From assembly GCA_963830165.1 (NCBI GenBank), contig CAWHKZ010000005.1:372001-436000 (forward strand): 64,000 nucleotides of DNA. Direction: 5' to 3'. A program made the position numbers and the translations under genes. The stretch comes from Bog-756 sp963830165. Lineage in GTDB: Bacteria > Actinomycetota > Acidimicrobiia > Acidimicrobiales > RAAP-2. Below, in pieces: positions 28,570 through 38,441 of the stretch (position 1 is its first letter; the number at the start of each line of letters is the position of its first letter). The notes beneath the pieces were generated by a model. It was given only the letters and a program-made list of their open reading frames with translations. It was not told the DNA's origin and searched no databases.

Positions 28570-29697
28570 TCACACCCCCAGGCCCGAGCGCGACGGGGGT
28601 TCGATGACCTTGGCCAGATCCTCCACGGCGGCCCGCTGCTCGTCGGACAGCTCGGCCGGCACGTCGACCTCGACGGTCACCAGCAGGTCGCCGGTGGTCG
28701 ACTTCTTGCCCCCGGGCACGCCCCGGCCCTTGACCCGGAAGGTCCGGCCCGAGGGGGTGCCGGCCGGCACCCGCAGGGTCACCGAATCACCGAGGGTGGG
28801 CACGGTGAGCGTCGTGCCCAGGGCGGCCTCGGCGAAGCCCACCGGCACGGTCAGGGTCAGGTTGCGACCCTTGCGCCCGAACACGCTGTGGCGGCCGACG
28901 CGGACGACGACGTAGAGGTCGCCCGCCGGCCCCCCACCCCGGCCGGCCGCGCCCCGGCCCTTGACCCGGATGCGCTGGCCGTCCTCCACCCCGGCGGGCA
29001 GGCGCACCTTGACCGAGCGGTTGCGGTGCTCGGTCCCGGTGCCCGAGCACGTCGGGCAGGGATGGGTGACGATGGTGCCGCGGCCGCTGCACTGCGGGCA
29101 GATCTGGCTGAGGGAGAAGAGGCCCTGGTTGTCCTGGAGCGATCCGGTGCCGCCGCAGCGGGGGCACTTGTCGGGCCGCGTGCCCGGTGCCGAGCCCGAG
29201 CCGCCGCAGGTGTGGCAGCGGACGTCCGTCGTGACGTTGACCGAGGTGGTCACCCCGCGGACGGCGTCCTCGAAGGTCAGGTGCAGCTCGGTCTCGACGT
29301 CGGCCCCCCGCTGGGGTCCGCCCTGGTTCCCGCCCCGGCGACCCCGGCCGAAGAGGCCACCGAACAGGTCGCTGAAGTCGCCCGCGTCGTCGACCCGGAA
29401 GGTGGTACCCCCACCCGGGAACCCGCCGCCACCGCCCCCGAAGCCGCCGGGGAACCCGCTGGCCGCGGGACCGAGGGTGCGGACCTCGTCGTACTCCTTG
29501 CGCTTGTCGGCGTCACCGAGGACGTCGTAGGCCGCGGAGATCTCCTTGAAGAGCTCGTCGTCCCCCGGGTTGGTGTCCGGGTGGTGCTTCTTGGCCAGCT
29601 TCCGGTAGGCGCTGGTGATCTCCTTGGGCGTCGCCGTGGACGGCACCCCGAGGGTCTTGTAGTAGTCCTTCTCGAACCATTCGCGTTGCGGCGCCAC
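28570..29697 (-). CDS. dnaJ: Chaperone DnaJ
   Basis: 375 residues. J domain with HPD in KLAKKHHPDTNPGD (~1-70), Gly/Phe-rich linker (GFPGGFGGGGGGFPGGG), then four zinc-binding CxxCxGxG-type repeats (CHTCGGSGSA, CPRCGGTG, CPQCSGRG, CPTCSGTG) and the two C-terminal beta domains. Stimulates the DnaK ATPase and delivers substrates. Third gene of the operon, 57 bp after grpE. Confidence 0.96.
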   Translation of the reverse strand: MAPQREWFEKDYYKTLGVPSTATPKEITSAYRKLAKKHHPDTNPGDDELFKEISAAYDVLGDADKRKEYDEVRTLGPAASGFPGGFGGGGGGFPGGGTTFRVDDAGDFSDLFGGLFGRGRRGGNQGGPQRGADVETELHLTFEDAVRGVTTSVNVTTDVRCHTCGGSGSAPGTRPDKCPRCGGTGSLQDNQGLFSLSQICPQCSGRGTIVTHPCPTCSGTGTEHRNRSVKVRLPAGVEDGQRIRVKGRGAAGRGGGPAGDLYVVVRVGRHSVFGRKGRNLTLTVPVGFAEAALGTTLTVPTLGDSVTLRVPAGTPSGRTFRVKGRGVPGGKKSTTGDLLVTVEVDVPAELSDEQRAAVEDLAKVIEPPSRSGLGV

Positions 29698-29754
29698 CGT
29701 GTCTCTTCTCTGTCTGCGCTCTTCGTCCGTGCCCTGTCGTGCCCCCGGGGCGCT

Positions 29755-30372
29755 CTAGCCCTCGACCATGACCATGGCCGGTCGGACCACGGTCCCGTGC
29801 CACCGGTAGCCGGCCCGCATGACCTGGGTCACCCGGGGCTCACCCGACGCCGTGGGCTCGGCGTCCTCGGGTGCCGGCTGGTGCCCGACCGCCTCGTGGG
29901 CGGTGGGGTCGAACTCCTCGCCCGCCGGGTCGATCCGCTCGAGGCCCTCCTTCTCGAGGATCCCGTGCAGGAGCCCGGCGGCGGCCACCAGGGCCTTCGC
30001 CTCGTTCGAGTCGGTGCCCCCGACATGGTCGCTGGCGAGATCCAGGGCGTCGAGCACCGGGAGCAGCTTGTCGACCAGCGACGCGGCTGCCCGCGCCACC
30101 TGTTCGGACTGCTGCTTCAGCACCCGCTTCTTGTAGTTCTCGAATTCGGCCTGCAGCCGCCGTAGCGAGTCCAGGTATTCGTCCCGTTCGGCCCGCGCCA
30201 CGCGGAGGGGGTCGGCCTCGTCGGCCTCCGCTCCCCCTGCGTCGTCGGCCCCGGGCACCTCGTTCAGCACCTCGGCGTCGACGACCTCGTCGTCGGGCCC
30301 GGTGACGGGGGCCCCGTCGGCCCCCGTCCCGTCATCCGTGCCGCTGTCGCGCGGCTCGTCTCCGACCGTCAT
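29755..30372 (-). CDS. grpE: Nucleotide exchange factor GrpE
   Basis: 205 residues. Acidic N-terminus (DGTGADGAPVTGPDDEVVDAEVL), long helix EYLDSLRRLQAEFENYKKRVLKQQSEQV, then the beta domain EEFDPTAHEAVGHQPAP... VMRAGYRWHGTVVRPAMVMV. Releases ADP from DnaK. Starts 6 bp after the dnaK stop. Confidence 0.96.
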   Translation of the reverse strand: MTVGDEPRDSGTDDGTGADGAPVTGPDDEVVDAEVLNEVPGADDAGGAEADEADPLRVARAERDEYLDSLRRLQAEFENYKKRVLKQQSEQVARAAASLVDKLLPVLDALDLASDHVGGTDSNEAKALVAAAGLLHGILEKEGLERIDPAGEEFDPTAHEAVGHQPAPEDAEPTASGEPRVTQVMRAGYRWHGTVVRPAMVMVEG

Positions 30373-30378
30373 CGACGA

Positions 30379-32211
<1,833 letters not shown>

Positions 32212-32385
32212 GGCATTGCCTCCTACTCCCGTGCCCTCCGCGGGCCCTGGGCGTCTCGTTGCTGCTCTTGCTCTTCGTGTTCCGTTCCGACTGCGGTGCT
32301 GCTGGTGCGCCTCCCGGCGCCTCGACTCGTGGGACCCGGCCTCCGGAACCGTCCGGGGGCCCGCTGTCCTTCTGCCCCAGAAACA

Positions 32386-32413
32386 ACTATAGCAAACTTG
32401 AGTGCTAGAGCAA
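32386..32413 (-). promoter_or_regulatory. dnaK operon promoter with a half HAIR site
   Basis: Minus strand: -35 TTGCTC (32413-32408), 16-bp spacer, -10 TATAGT (32391-32386). The heptamer CTTGAGT/ACTCAAG of the HspR inverted repeat occurs once in the spacer (32397-32403); the second arm (CAACAGG, 7 bp away) is badly degenerate. It lies 175 bp upstream of the dnaK start. Confidence 0.6.
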
Positions 32414-32445
32414 CAGGTTTTCTGAATGATTCTAGTGACTTCGGG

Positions 32446-32534
32446 TCACCTGGGGGCGTTGCACCAGAAAACCCCAGGTGGGCCGACTAATGGTGCACGA
32501 GGGATTTCTGCACCAAAAGGTGCGCCCTAGATCG
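32446..32534. repeat. Left boundary repeats of the accessory block
   Basis: TCACCTGGGG (32446-32455) recurs exactly at 41254-41263. Just inside are TTGCACC (32459-32465), an inverted CCCCAGGTG (32472-32480), GGTGCA (inverted) and TTCTGCACCAAAA with GCACC-AAAA-GGTGC hairpin potential near 32510-32523. Similar TGCAC(C) motifs occur in inverted order at the right boundary. Confidence 0.55.
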
Positions 32535-32578
32535 GGTCAACACCCGCCAGCGAGGTTGCTGCCACCTACGCTTCGCCG

Positions 32579-33223
32579 ATGGGAAAGAGACCAACGGGCG
32601 CACTGTCGTGGATTGGGCAGCTCGGACCGATTCGCTGGATTGCTAGGCGATGGCGACATCGTCGGCGCTTTCCACCGGGAGACCGATCGGCTCCCGTGGA
32701 GTGGGGCGCCTCACTTTGGGAACTCTTTTTTCGCTCATGGATTTGGGTGTGGTGGCTGGCAACTGCGGTTATTGCCGCTGCAACTGAACTGCTCGGGCAC
32801 GTTCACAAAGTCCACATCAGCAAACACGCGTGGTTGTACATCCTCATCGTTGGGTCAGTGGTAAGCGTGCTCCGGGCGTTCCACCTCGTGCGCCTGGAAC
32901 GAGACACCGCTCGGCGCGGTCCGGTCGGTGACGAACATCGCGAACATCTAAGGAGGTCGTTGTCGTCACTCCGGGTAAACATTGCTCGCAATGACCCGTG
33001 TCGCTATGAATCCGGCGAGGGGACGACCAGGCGAGATGCTTTTCGAGTCCATTATTCAGAACTAGTCCAGGCCCTTGATCACTGGGACGCGGTGGTCATC
33101 AAATACCAAGCTGCACATGCTGCGTGGGTCGAGAGATTGGTACAGGAGTCCTCCGAACGCGGGGTAGTCCAGCCGACATTTGATCAGGGTCGGATCATCG
33201 AGGCGCTCATCGCCACAACCGAC
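32579..33223 (+). pseudogene. 5' part of a membrane protein gene interrupted by IS21-A
   Basis: 215 codons from ATG 32579 to the first copy of the duplicated target ACCGAC. Two predicted membrane helices lie at ~50-72 (WIWVWWLATAVIAAATELLG) and ~84-104, followed by a soluble region rich in Arg, His and Glu. The frame continues exactly at 38044 once the IS block and one target copy are removed, giving 341 residues. As it stands, translation runs into the element and adds foreign residues (CPWPDFSPRF...) up to a stop at 33349. No family recognised. Confidence 0.8.
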
Positions 33224-33289
33224 TGTCCATGGCCAGATTTCAGTCCCCGCTTTTGGCCACGAGAAGTCCCCACCCCTCAGGGCAGATGT

Positions 33290-34069
33290 TCAGTTCTTGG
33301 CCAGCGTAGATCGACCTCCGTTCTGACGTGCTTCCTTCATCCGGAATGACTCCCCGTCGGTGACCACGATCACGCTGTGATGCAGCAGTCGGTCGAGCAG
33401 GCTGACCGCTGTGGTGTGTTCGGGGAGGAACTTGCCCCACTCCTCGAACGGCCAGTGGGAGCCGATGCCCAGCGACCGGCGTTCGTAGGCAGCGGCCACC
33501 AGTCGGAAGAACAGCTCGGCGCCGGTCGTGTCCATCGGAGCGAATCCGATTTCGTCGATGAGGATCAAGTCGGCCTTCAGGATCTGGGCGATCACCTTGC
33601 CCACCGAGTTGTCGGCGAGCGCCCGGTAGAGGGTCTCGACCAGCTCGGTGGCAGTGAAGTAGCGGACGCGATTCCCCTCCACGACAGCTTGGTGGCCGAG
33701 GGCCACCAACAGGTGGCTTTTGCCGGTCCCGGCGGGTCCGACCAGACAGAGGTTCTCTGTGGCCCGGACCCACTCGAGCCCCGCCAGGTAGTCGAACGTC
33801 GGACGGGGCACCGAGGAAGCGGCCACGTCGAATTCCTCGAGCGTCTTGGTCACCGGGAATGCAGCCACCTTCATCCGGGCCCGGGCGTTGGAGAGATCGC
33901 GGGAGGTGATCTCGGCTTCGACGAACACCCGGAGCAGCTCCTCGGGCTTCCACCGCTGGGTCTTGGCAGTGACCAACACTTCAGGCGCCAGAGTGCGCAT
34001 GGCCGAGAGCCGCAGGCGGCGCAGACCGGCCTCGATGTCGGCGGCCAGCGGTGGTGGCGTTGTGGTCAT
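33290..34069 (-). CDS. istB: IS21 helper ATPase IstB (element A)
   Basis: 259 residues. AAA+ ATPase that activates the IstA transposase. Walker A GPAGTGKSHLLVALG, Walker B DLILIDEIGFAPMDTTGAELFF, sensor region SLGIGSHWPFEEWGKFLPE and the C-terminal HSVIVVTDGESFRMKEAR. ATG overlaps the istA stop (ATGA), the usual translational coupling of istAB. Intact. Confidence 0.95.
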   Translation of the reverse strand: MTTTPPPLAADIEAGLRRLRLSAMRTLAPEVLVTAKTQRWKPEELLRVFVEAEITSRDLSNARARMKVAAFPVTKTLEEFDVAASSVPRPTFDYLAGLEWVRATENLCLVGPAGTGKSHLLVALGHQAVVEGNRVRYFTATELVETLYRALADNSVGKVIAQILKADLILIDEIGFAPMDTTGAELFFRLVAAAYERRSLGIGSHWPFEEWGKFLPEHTTAVSLLDRLLHHSVIVVTDGESFRMKEARQNGGRSTLAKN

Positions 34070-35505
34070 GACTGACCCCCGATGGCGTAGTCCGCCAGCG
34101 AGCGCACCGGCACGCTCGGCAGCTCGACGATGAGGGCTTCACCGGGTCGGGTGGGACGGGGCACACCGGCACCGGAGTGGAGGATGGAGACCACATCGGC
34201 CGACCGGAATCGGCCGAAGGCGACCGCCCGCTCGAGTGCGGCGAGCACCGGTTCCCTCCCGTGGATGGCCTCGAGTCGAGAGAGCTCGTCGATGTCACGG
34301 GCAAGCCCGGTCATACCTTGTGCAGCCGCTCCCTTGATGAAGGCGTCAGCCACCGGGCCGAGGGCGCAGAAGGTCTTCTCGGCCGCGCTCTTGGGTCGGA
34401 CGGCACGCTGGGGTGCGGGTCGCGCACCGCCGTAGTGGTCGTCGTCAATGGAGGTCTCACCAGGGGAAACGACCAGATGTTCCGCGACGATCTCGCCCAA
34501 GAACACCACCTGGATCACCCCGTCTTTGACCCGGAGGCTGACTTCACGGCCAATGTGCTCGTTCGGCACCGAGTAGCGGGCCGAGCCGAACCGGACACAG
34601 CTCAACTTGTCCACCTTGCGGGTGACGATCTTGCCGATTGCGGCCCGCAGGGACGGCAGGTCACTGAACAGCTCTCGCTCGGTTGCCAGTCGCTCGGCGG
34701 GGACGGCGTAGATCTCGGTGTGGACCGCAGCGTTCACTTCTGCGCACCAGGCGATCCCCTTGGCGTTGGCTTCTGCCAGGTCGGCGACCGACAGTGCTTC
34801 GGGGATCATCAGGTCGGACTTCACGTAGCCGACCAGGTTCTCCACTAACCCCTTGGACTCGGGGTCGGCACCCTCGCAGAAGTCGGGCCGGAACCCGTAG
34901 TGGGTGGCGAAGCGCACGTAGGCCGGAGTGGGGATCACGAGGCCAGCGACCGTGCCGCCCTTCAGGCATCCCATGCGGTCGGTGAGTGCCTTGTTCGGCA
35001 CACCGCCGATCCGTTCGAAGCACTCGGCCAGGGCCTCCATGGTGGCCTCGGCTCCGAGGTTGTCGGTGAACCAGACGAAGCGGAACCGGCTCCAGGCGAC
35101 GACCCCGCAGAAGACGAACAACGGGCCGATCTCTCCCCAGTCGAAGACCACCGTGTCACCCGGGGCCCACACCCCTGGCCGTCTCCCGCGGTGGTTCTTC
35201 GACTTCCATTTGCTCTTCGCCTCGGCCACCAGCCGGCGGAAGTTGCGGGCTGAGCCTTTGTAGCCGGCGGCCACCGCCACCGGTAGTAGTCGCTTGGCCG
35301 TGATCCGGCCCTTGGTGCGCGCAACCGTCTCGGCGACGACGTCGGCCACCCCGTCGTAGTTATGGCGGACCTCGCCGGGGACGGGTCCGGCATCGGCACG
35401 CTTCGCCGCTTCGACCGAACGCTTCACGGTCTTCGGCGTAGTCCCGCAGATCTCGGCTGCGGCCCGGTAGGAGCCGACCTCTCGGTAGGCGGCATGCATG
35501 TCCAT
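34066..35505 (-). CDS. istA: IS21 transposase IstA (element A), 5' end displaced by element B
   Basis: 479 residues from ATG 35505. Helix-turn-helix YREVGSYRAAAEICGTTPKTVKRSV; DDE residues in TVVFDWGEIG, KALTDRMGCL and DPESKGLVENLVGYVK. In the uninterrupted element the gene began seven codons earlier (MKSVREH, from ATG 37853). Element B inserted in codon 8, and its 4-bp target duplication leaves an ATG exactly at the junction, so a nearly full-length protein is still encoded, but without the original promoter and ribosome site. Confidence 0.92.
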   Translation of the reverse strand: MDMHAAYREVGSYRAAAEICGTTPKTVKRSVEAAKRADAGPVPGEVRHNYDGVADVVAETVARTKGRITAKRLLPVAVAAGYKGSARNFRRLVAEAKSKWKSKNHRGRRPGVWAPGDTVVFDWGEIGPLFVFCGVVAWSRFRFVWFTDNLGAEATMEALAECFERIGGVPNKALTDRMGCLKGGTVAGLVIPTPAYVRFATHYGFRPDFCEGADPESKGLVENLVGYVKSDLMIPEALSVADLAEANAKGIAWCAEVNAAVHTEIYAVPAERLATERELFSDLPSLRAAIGKIVTRKVDKLSCVRFGSARYSVPNEHIGREVSLRVKDGVIQVVFLGEIVAEHLVVSPGETSIDDDHYGGARPAPQRAVRPKSAAEKTFCALGPVADAFIKGAAAQGMTGLARDIDELSRLEAIHGREPVLAALERAVAFGRFRSADVVSILHSGAGVPRPTRPGEALIVELPSVPVRSLADYAIGGQS

Positions 35506-35585
35506 TGACGCCGATCACGGAAACTCCCCACTCTCGATCATCGAAATTCCCCAGGTGCTCGCCCGGGGTGGGGTGATGCCAGAGA

Positions 35586-36377
35586 CTATGCGTTCGGGTT
35601 GGACGTCACCCCCTTGGTGAGCTTCTCGGCACGGGCCCGGTGGGTCCGCATCCGGTAGCTCTCGCCGTCGATGTTGAACACGACGGAGCGGTGGAGCAGC
35701 CGGTCGAGCATGGCGGCGGCCACCATCGGATCGTCGAAGATCTTTCCCCACGACCCCACCCCGAGGTTGGTGGTCAGCACCGTCGAGCTCTTCAGGTAGC
35801 GCTGGGTGATGACCTGGAAGAGGGCGGCTGCTGCCTCGTTGGCCAACGGCAGGTAGCCGACTTCGTCGATGATTAGCAGCCTCGGTCCGGCGAAGAACCG
35901 CATGGTGGTCGCCCACCGGCCCTCCAGCGCGGCCCGGTGGCACCGGGCCACCAGATCGGCTGCCGTTGTGTAATAGGTCCGATAGCCGGCATCGATGGAG
36001 GCTCGGGCCAGGGCGACGGCCAGCATGGTCTTGCCCACCCCGGGAGGTCCGATGAACAGCACGTTGGTGGCGTCCTCCAAGAACCGCAGCGTGGCCAGCT
36101 CGTTCACCAGCTTCTTGTCGATCGACGGCTGGGCGTCGAAGTCGAAGTCACTCAGCCGGAATGGTGATGGTAGCGAGGCGAAGCGCTCCAGGCTGGCCCG
36201 TCGCCGGGCCTCGGTGGCCGACACCTCGACCTCCAACAGGCGCTCCAAGAAGGCCGTGTGACCGAGGTCGTGGGCGGCTGCGTGCTCGAGTTCGCCCGGC
36301 AGGGCCTCGGCGGCGGCAGCCAGCCGCAAGTAGGCCAGGTGGCTGCGGGCTTGTTGGTAGATCGAGTTATCGCTCAT
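35586..36377 (-). CDS. istB: IS21 helper ATPase IstB (element B)
   Basis: 263 residues from ATG 36377, overlapping the istA stop. Walker A GPPGVGKTMLAVALARA, Walker B RLLIIDEVGYLPLANEAAAALF, sensor TTNLGVGSWGKIF, C-terminal HRSVVFNIDGESYRMRTHRA. The N-terminus SIYQQARSHLAYLRLAAAAEALPGELEHA is the usual helical region that contacts IstA. Clearly different in sequence from IstB of element A, so the two elements are not copies of each other. Confidence 0.95.
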   Translation of the reverse strand: MSDNSIYQQARSHLAYLRLAAAAEALPGELEHAAAHDLGHTAFLERLLEVEVSATEARRRASLERFASLPSPFRLSDFDFDAQPSIDKKLVNELATLRFLEDATNVLFIGPPGVGKTMLAVALARASIDAGYRTYYTTAADLVARCHRAALEGRWATTMRFFAGPRLLIIDEVGYLPLANEAAAALFQVITQRYLKSSTVLTTNLGVGSWGKIFDDPMVAAAMLDRLLHRSVVFNIDGESYRMRTHRARAEKLTKGVTSNPNA

Positions 36378-37681
36378 GGCGTCCCCTCGATCAGGTCGGC
36401 GTAGTCCTGCAGGTCGACCGTCACTTCTCGACCCTCGGCGCCCAGCAGCCGGGCCGCTTCGGCCAGTGACTCGGGGCCCGGTGGCCGGTTGGCCTTGGTG
36501 TCGCACGGCCGTGCGGTGGTGAAGCTCGACAGGACGACCGACTCGAGGGCAGCCCGGTGCTCGGGGGTGCGCACGATGGTCCCGGCTCCGGCCGGCGCCA
36601 ACCGGTGGGTGGCGAGCAGCGCCCCCGAAGTCGCGTGGATCTCGAGGGTCGAAGACGCCAGCCGGTGGCGCAGCTCCAGCACCACCCCGGACAGCCCCGG
36701 CGGCACCGAGTAGCGGTTGCCCCGGAAGGCGACCGTGGCGTTGTCGTCCACCGGGCGGGTGACGGTGATCGTGGCTGGGAACGGGAGTGCCGGCAGGTCC
36801 AACAGCGGCTCCGCGTCGGCCAACTCGCCGACGGTCGTCTTCACTCCGGTGGGCGTGCGCCGTTCCCGGGCATCGCCTGCCCCGGCCAGGAACCGGTCGA
36901 GACTGGCTTGGGCCTCTTCAGGACTGGTGGCGCTGAGGGTGCGCCACCACCGGCCCGACGTGAACCGCACCGCGGCCTCGACCGCCCCTTTGCGGTTGCC
37001 CCGCCGGGGCGGACACGGCTCGACGACCGCCCCGTAGTGCTTGGCCACCGGGGCGAAGCTGGCCTGGACGTCTTTGGTCCCCGGCCGGATCACCGTGGCC
37101 AGTCGGTCGGTCCGCCAGATTCTGGACGTTCCACCCAATCGGCGCAGCACGCCGTCCATGGCCTCGATCAGGTGGGCCTGGTCCATCGATTCGGCCAGCA
37201 CCCCCCGGGTCCGGCTGGAGTGGGGCAAGGTGCCGAGCAGCACGTAGGCGGTGCCGCCCCAGGGGGCACGACGACGCTCGAACCAGTCCCACTGGATCTC
37301 CTCACCCGGTGGGTGGTCGATCTCGATGGTGTCCCGGCCGACGACCCCCCGACACGCTTCGCAGTGTGGCCGCAGGCCACGGGTCCGGATCTGGCGGACG
37401 AAGGTCGGGTAGCTCTGGGCGTAGCCCAGGGCCGTGACCTCCTCGAACAGGACCGTGCCCCAGACGTGATGGTCGTCGGCGAACCGAGCGGTGAGGTACT
37501 TCTCGAAGTCAGCCAACGGGTCGGGTGTGTCGGGTCGGGCCCGGGCGCCGGGCACCCGCTCGCCGTTCAGGTAGGACCGAACCGTCTTGCGGTCACGGCC
37601 CAGGTGGCGGGCGATGGCCGAGATCGACCAACCCCTCTTTCTCAGTGCGTGAGCTTCCACGTCTTCTCCTCGTGTGAGCAT
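36374..37681 (-). CDS. istA: IS21 transposase IstA (element B)
   Basis: 435 residues. N-terminal HTH KRGWSISAIARHLGRDRKTVRSYLNGE; DDE core with IQWDWFERRRAPWGG, RIWRTDRLATVI and PPRRGNRKGAVEAAVRF; C-terminal beta region VAFRGNRYSVPPGLSGVVLELRH. Shorter than IstA of element A and from a different IS21 subgroup. Intact, with ~150 bp of leader inside the right end. Confidence 0.94.
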   Translation of the reverse strand: MLTRGEDVEAHALRKRGWSISAIARHLGRDRKTVRSYLNGERVPGARARPDTPDPLADFEKYLTARFADDHHVWGTVLFEEVTALGYAQSYPTFVRQIRTRGLRPHCEACRGVVGRDTIEIDHPPGEEIQWDWFERRRAPWGGTAYVLLGTLPHSSRTRGVLAESMDQAHLIEAMDGVLRRLGGTSRIWRTDRLATVIRPGTKDVQASFAPVAKHYGAVVEPCPPRRGNRKGAVEAAVRFTSGRWWRTLSATSPEEAQASLDRFLAGAGDARERRTPTGVKTTVGELADAEPLLDLPALPFPATITVTRPVDDNATVAFRGNRYSVPPGLSGVVLELRHRLASSTLEIHATSGALLATHRLAPAGAGTIVRTPEHRAALESVVLSSFTTARPCDTKANRPPGPESLAEAARLLGAEGREVTVDLQDYADLIEGTP

Positions 37682-38043
37682 GGAGGGGGTCCCTTCGGGC
37701 TGGTTGGCGTAGGAACCGCCAGCTTCGAAGGGGCCTCACCTCGGTTGGTGGACCTTCGGGTCCACCCCGGGCTCACAAGTGGGGAATTTCAGTGATCATC
37801 TCTGGGGAGTTTCCGGTGATCAGCGACACCATGTGTTCCCTCACTGATTTCATAGAGCTGTCCCTTGGTCCGGTGCGGATGTTGGCTGCAACCGCAACCG
37901 TCACCGGCCAAGGGGCGACTCAGGTGGATACGTCAGTGAGGGGTGGGGACTTCTCGTGGCCACAGGCGGGGACTTTCGTGGCCACCAGTGGGGACCTCAG
38001 ATGGCCATAACCGGGGACTTTCTCGTGGCCACGGACAACCGAC

Positions 38044-38424
38044 GCCAGGATTGAGCAGCAGCAGACCCACCTGCCGTTCCAATTGAGATGGCTCGGCTCT
38101 AGGGTTTCACCGCTCCCAGGGTTGCCAGTCTCAATGGACTGGTCAACCCCGATCCTTAACAGCATTGACCCCTGGGTATCCACGCCGCACCGCGAAGATG
38201 AGTCAGATCAGGACTGGGGTTCCCGCTTTCAATCGCTCACCGATAGCGTGGATCAGCTTGTCTCTGACTCGCAGTCGTGGCCGGAACTGGAACACGTGAT
38301 CGAAGTTCATTCAGAGAGGGCCGAGATGAGGTCCGAAACTCTGGGGACTATCGAACTTTCTTCGCACCGAGAGGCTATTCGCACCGATCCCCGATGTCCG
38401 ATCTGCAAGGTCAACGAACGGTGA
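38044..38424 (+). pseudogene. 3' part of the membrane protein gene interrupted by IS21-A
   Basis: 126 codons plus stop, in frame with 32579-33223 after removal of the element and one target copy. Encodes a soluble tail (ARIEQQQTHLPFQLRWLGS...) ending in RTDPRCPICKVNER, a CxxC pair near the C-terminus. A TTG at 38083 could in principle start a separate 113-residue product, but no ribosome site supports that. The absence of internal stops suggests recent disruption. Confidence 0.78.
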
Positions 38425-38441
38425 TGCCTCGGATCAGGGCA

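Larger units (their letters stand above)
35506..37828 (-). mobile_element. IS21-family element B, nested in element A
   Basis: 2,323 bp. Inverted ends TGACGCCGATCACGGAAAC (35506) and TGTCGCTGATCACCGGAAAC (inverted from 37828), each followed by CTCCCCA and a second GAAATTCCCCA unit. Target duplication CCAT at 35502-35505 and 37829-37832. TG...CA termini. Encodes its own istA and istB. Its insertion site lies within the first codons of istA of element A. Confidence 0.93.
33224..38037 (-). mobile_element. IS21-family element A (contains nested element B)
   Basis: The ends read TGTCC[A/G]TGGCCA at 33224 and, inverted, at 38037, so the element has the TG...CA termini usual for IS21. Direct repeat ACCGAC is at 33218-33223 and 38038-38043. 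A 26-bp perfect internal inverted repeat starts TGGCCACGAGAAGTCCCC at 33254-33279 / 37937-37962. The right end has four related GGGGAC..TGGCCA units, the left end two. Own length about 2.49 kb without element B. Encodes istA and istB on the minus strand. Confidence 0.92.

Noticed and set aside
32397..32417. A complete HAIR operator at dnaK
   Set aside because: Only one heptamer arm matches; the second arm is not recognisable, so it is reported as a half site.
38083..38424. Independent 113-residue gene from TTG 38083
   Set aside because: The frame is the exact continuation of the gene interrupted at 33223; no ribosome site precedes the TTG.
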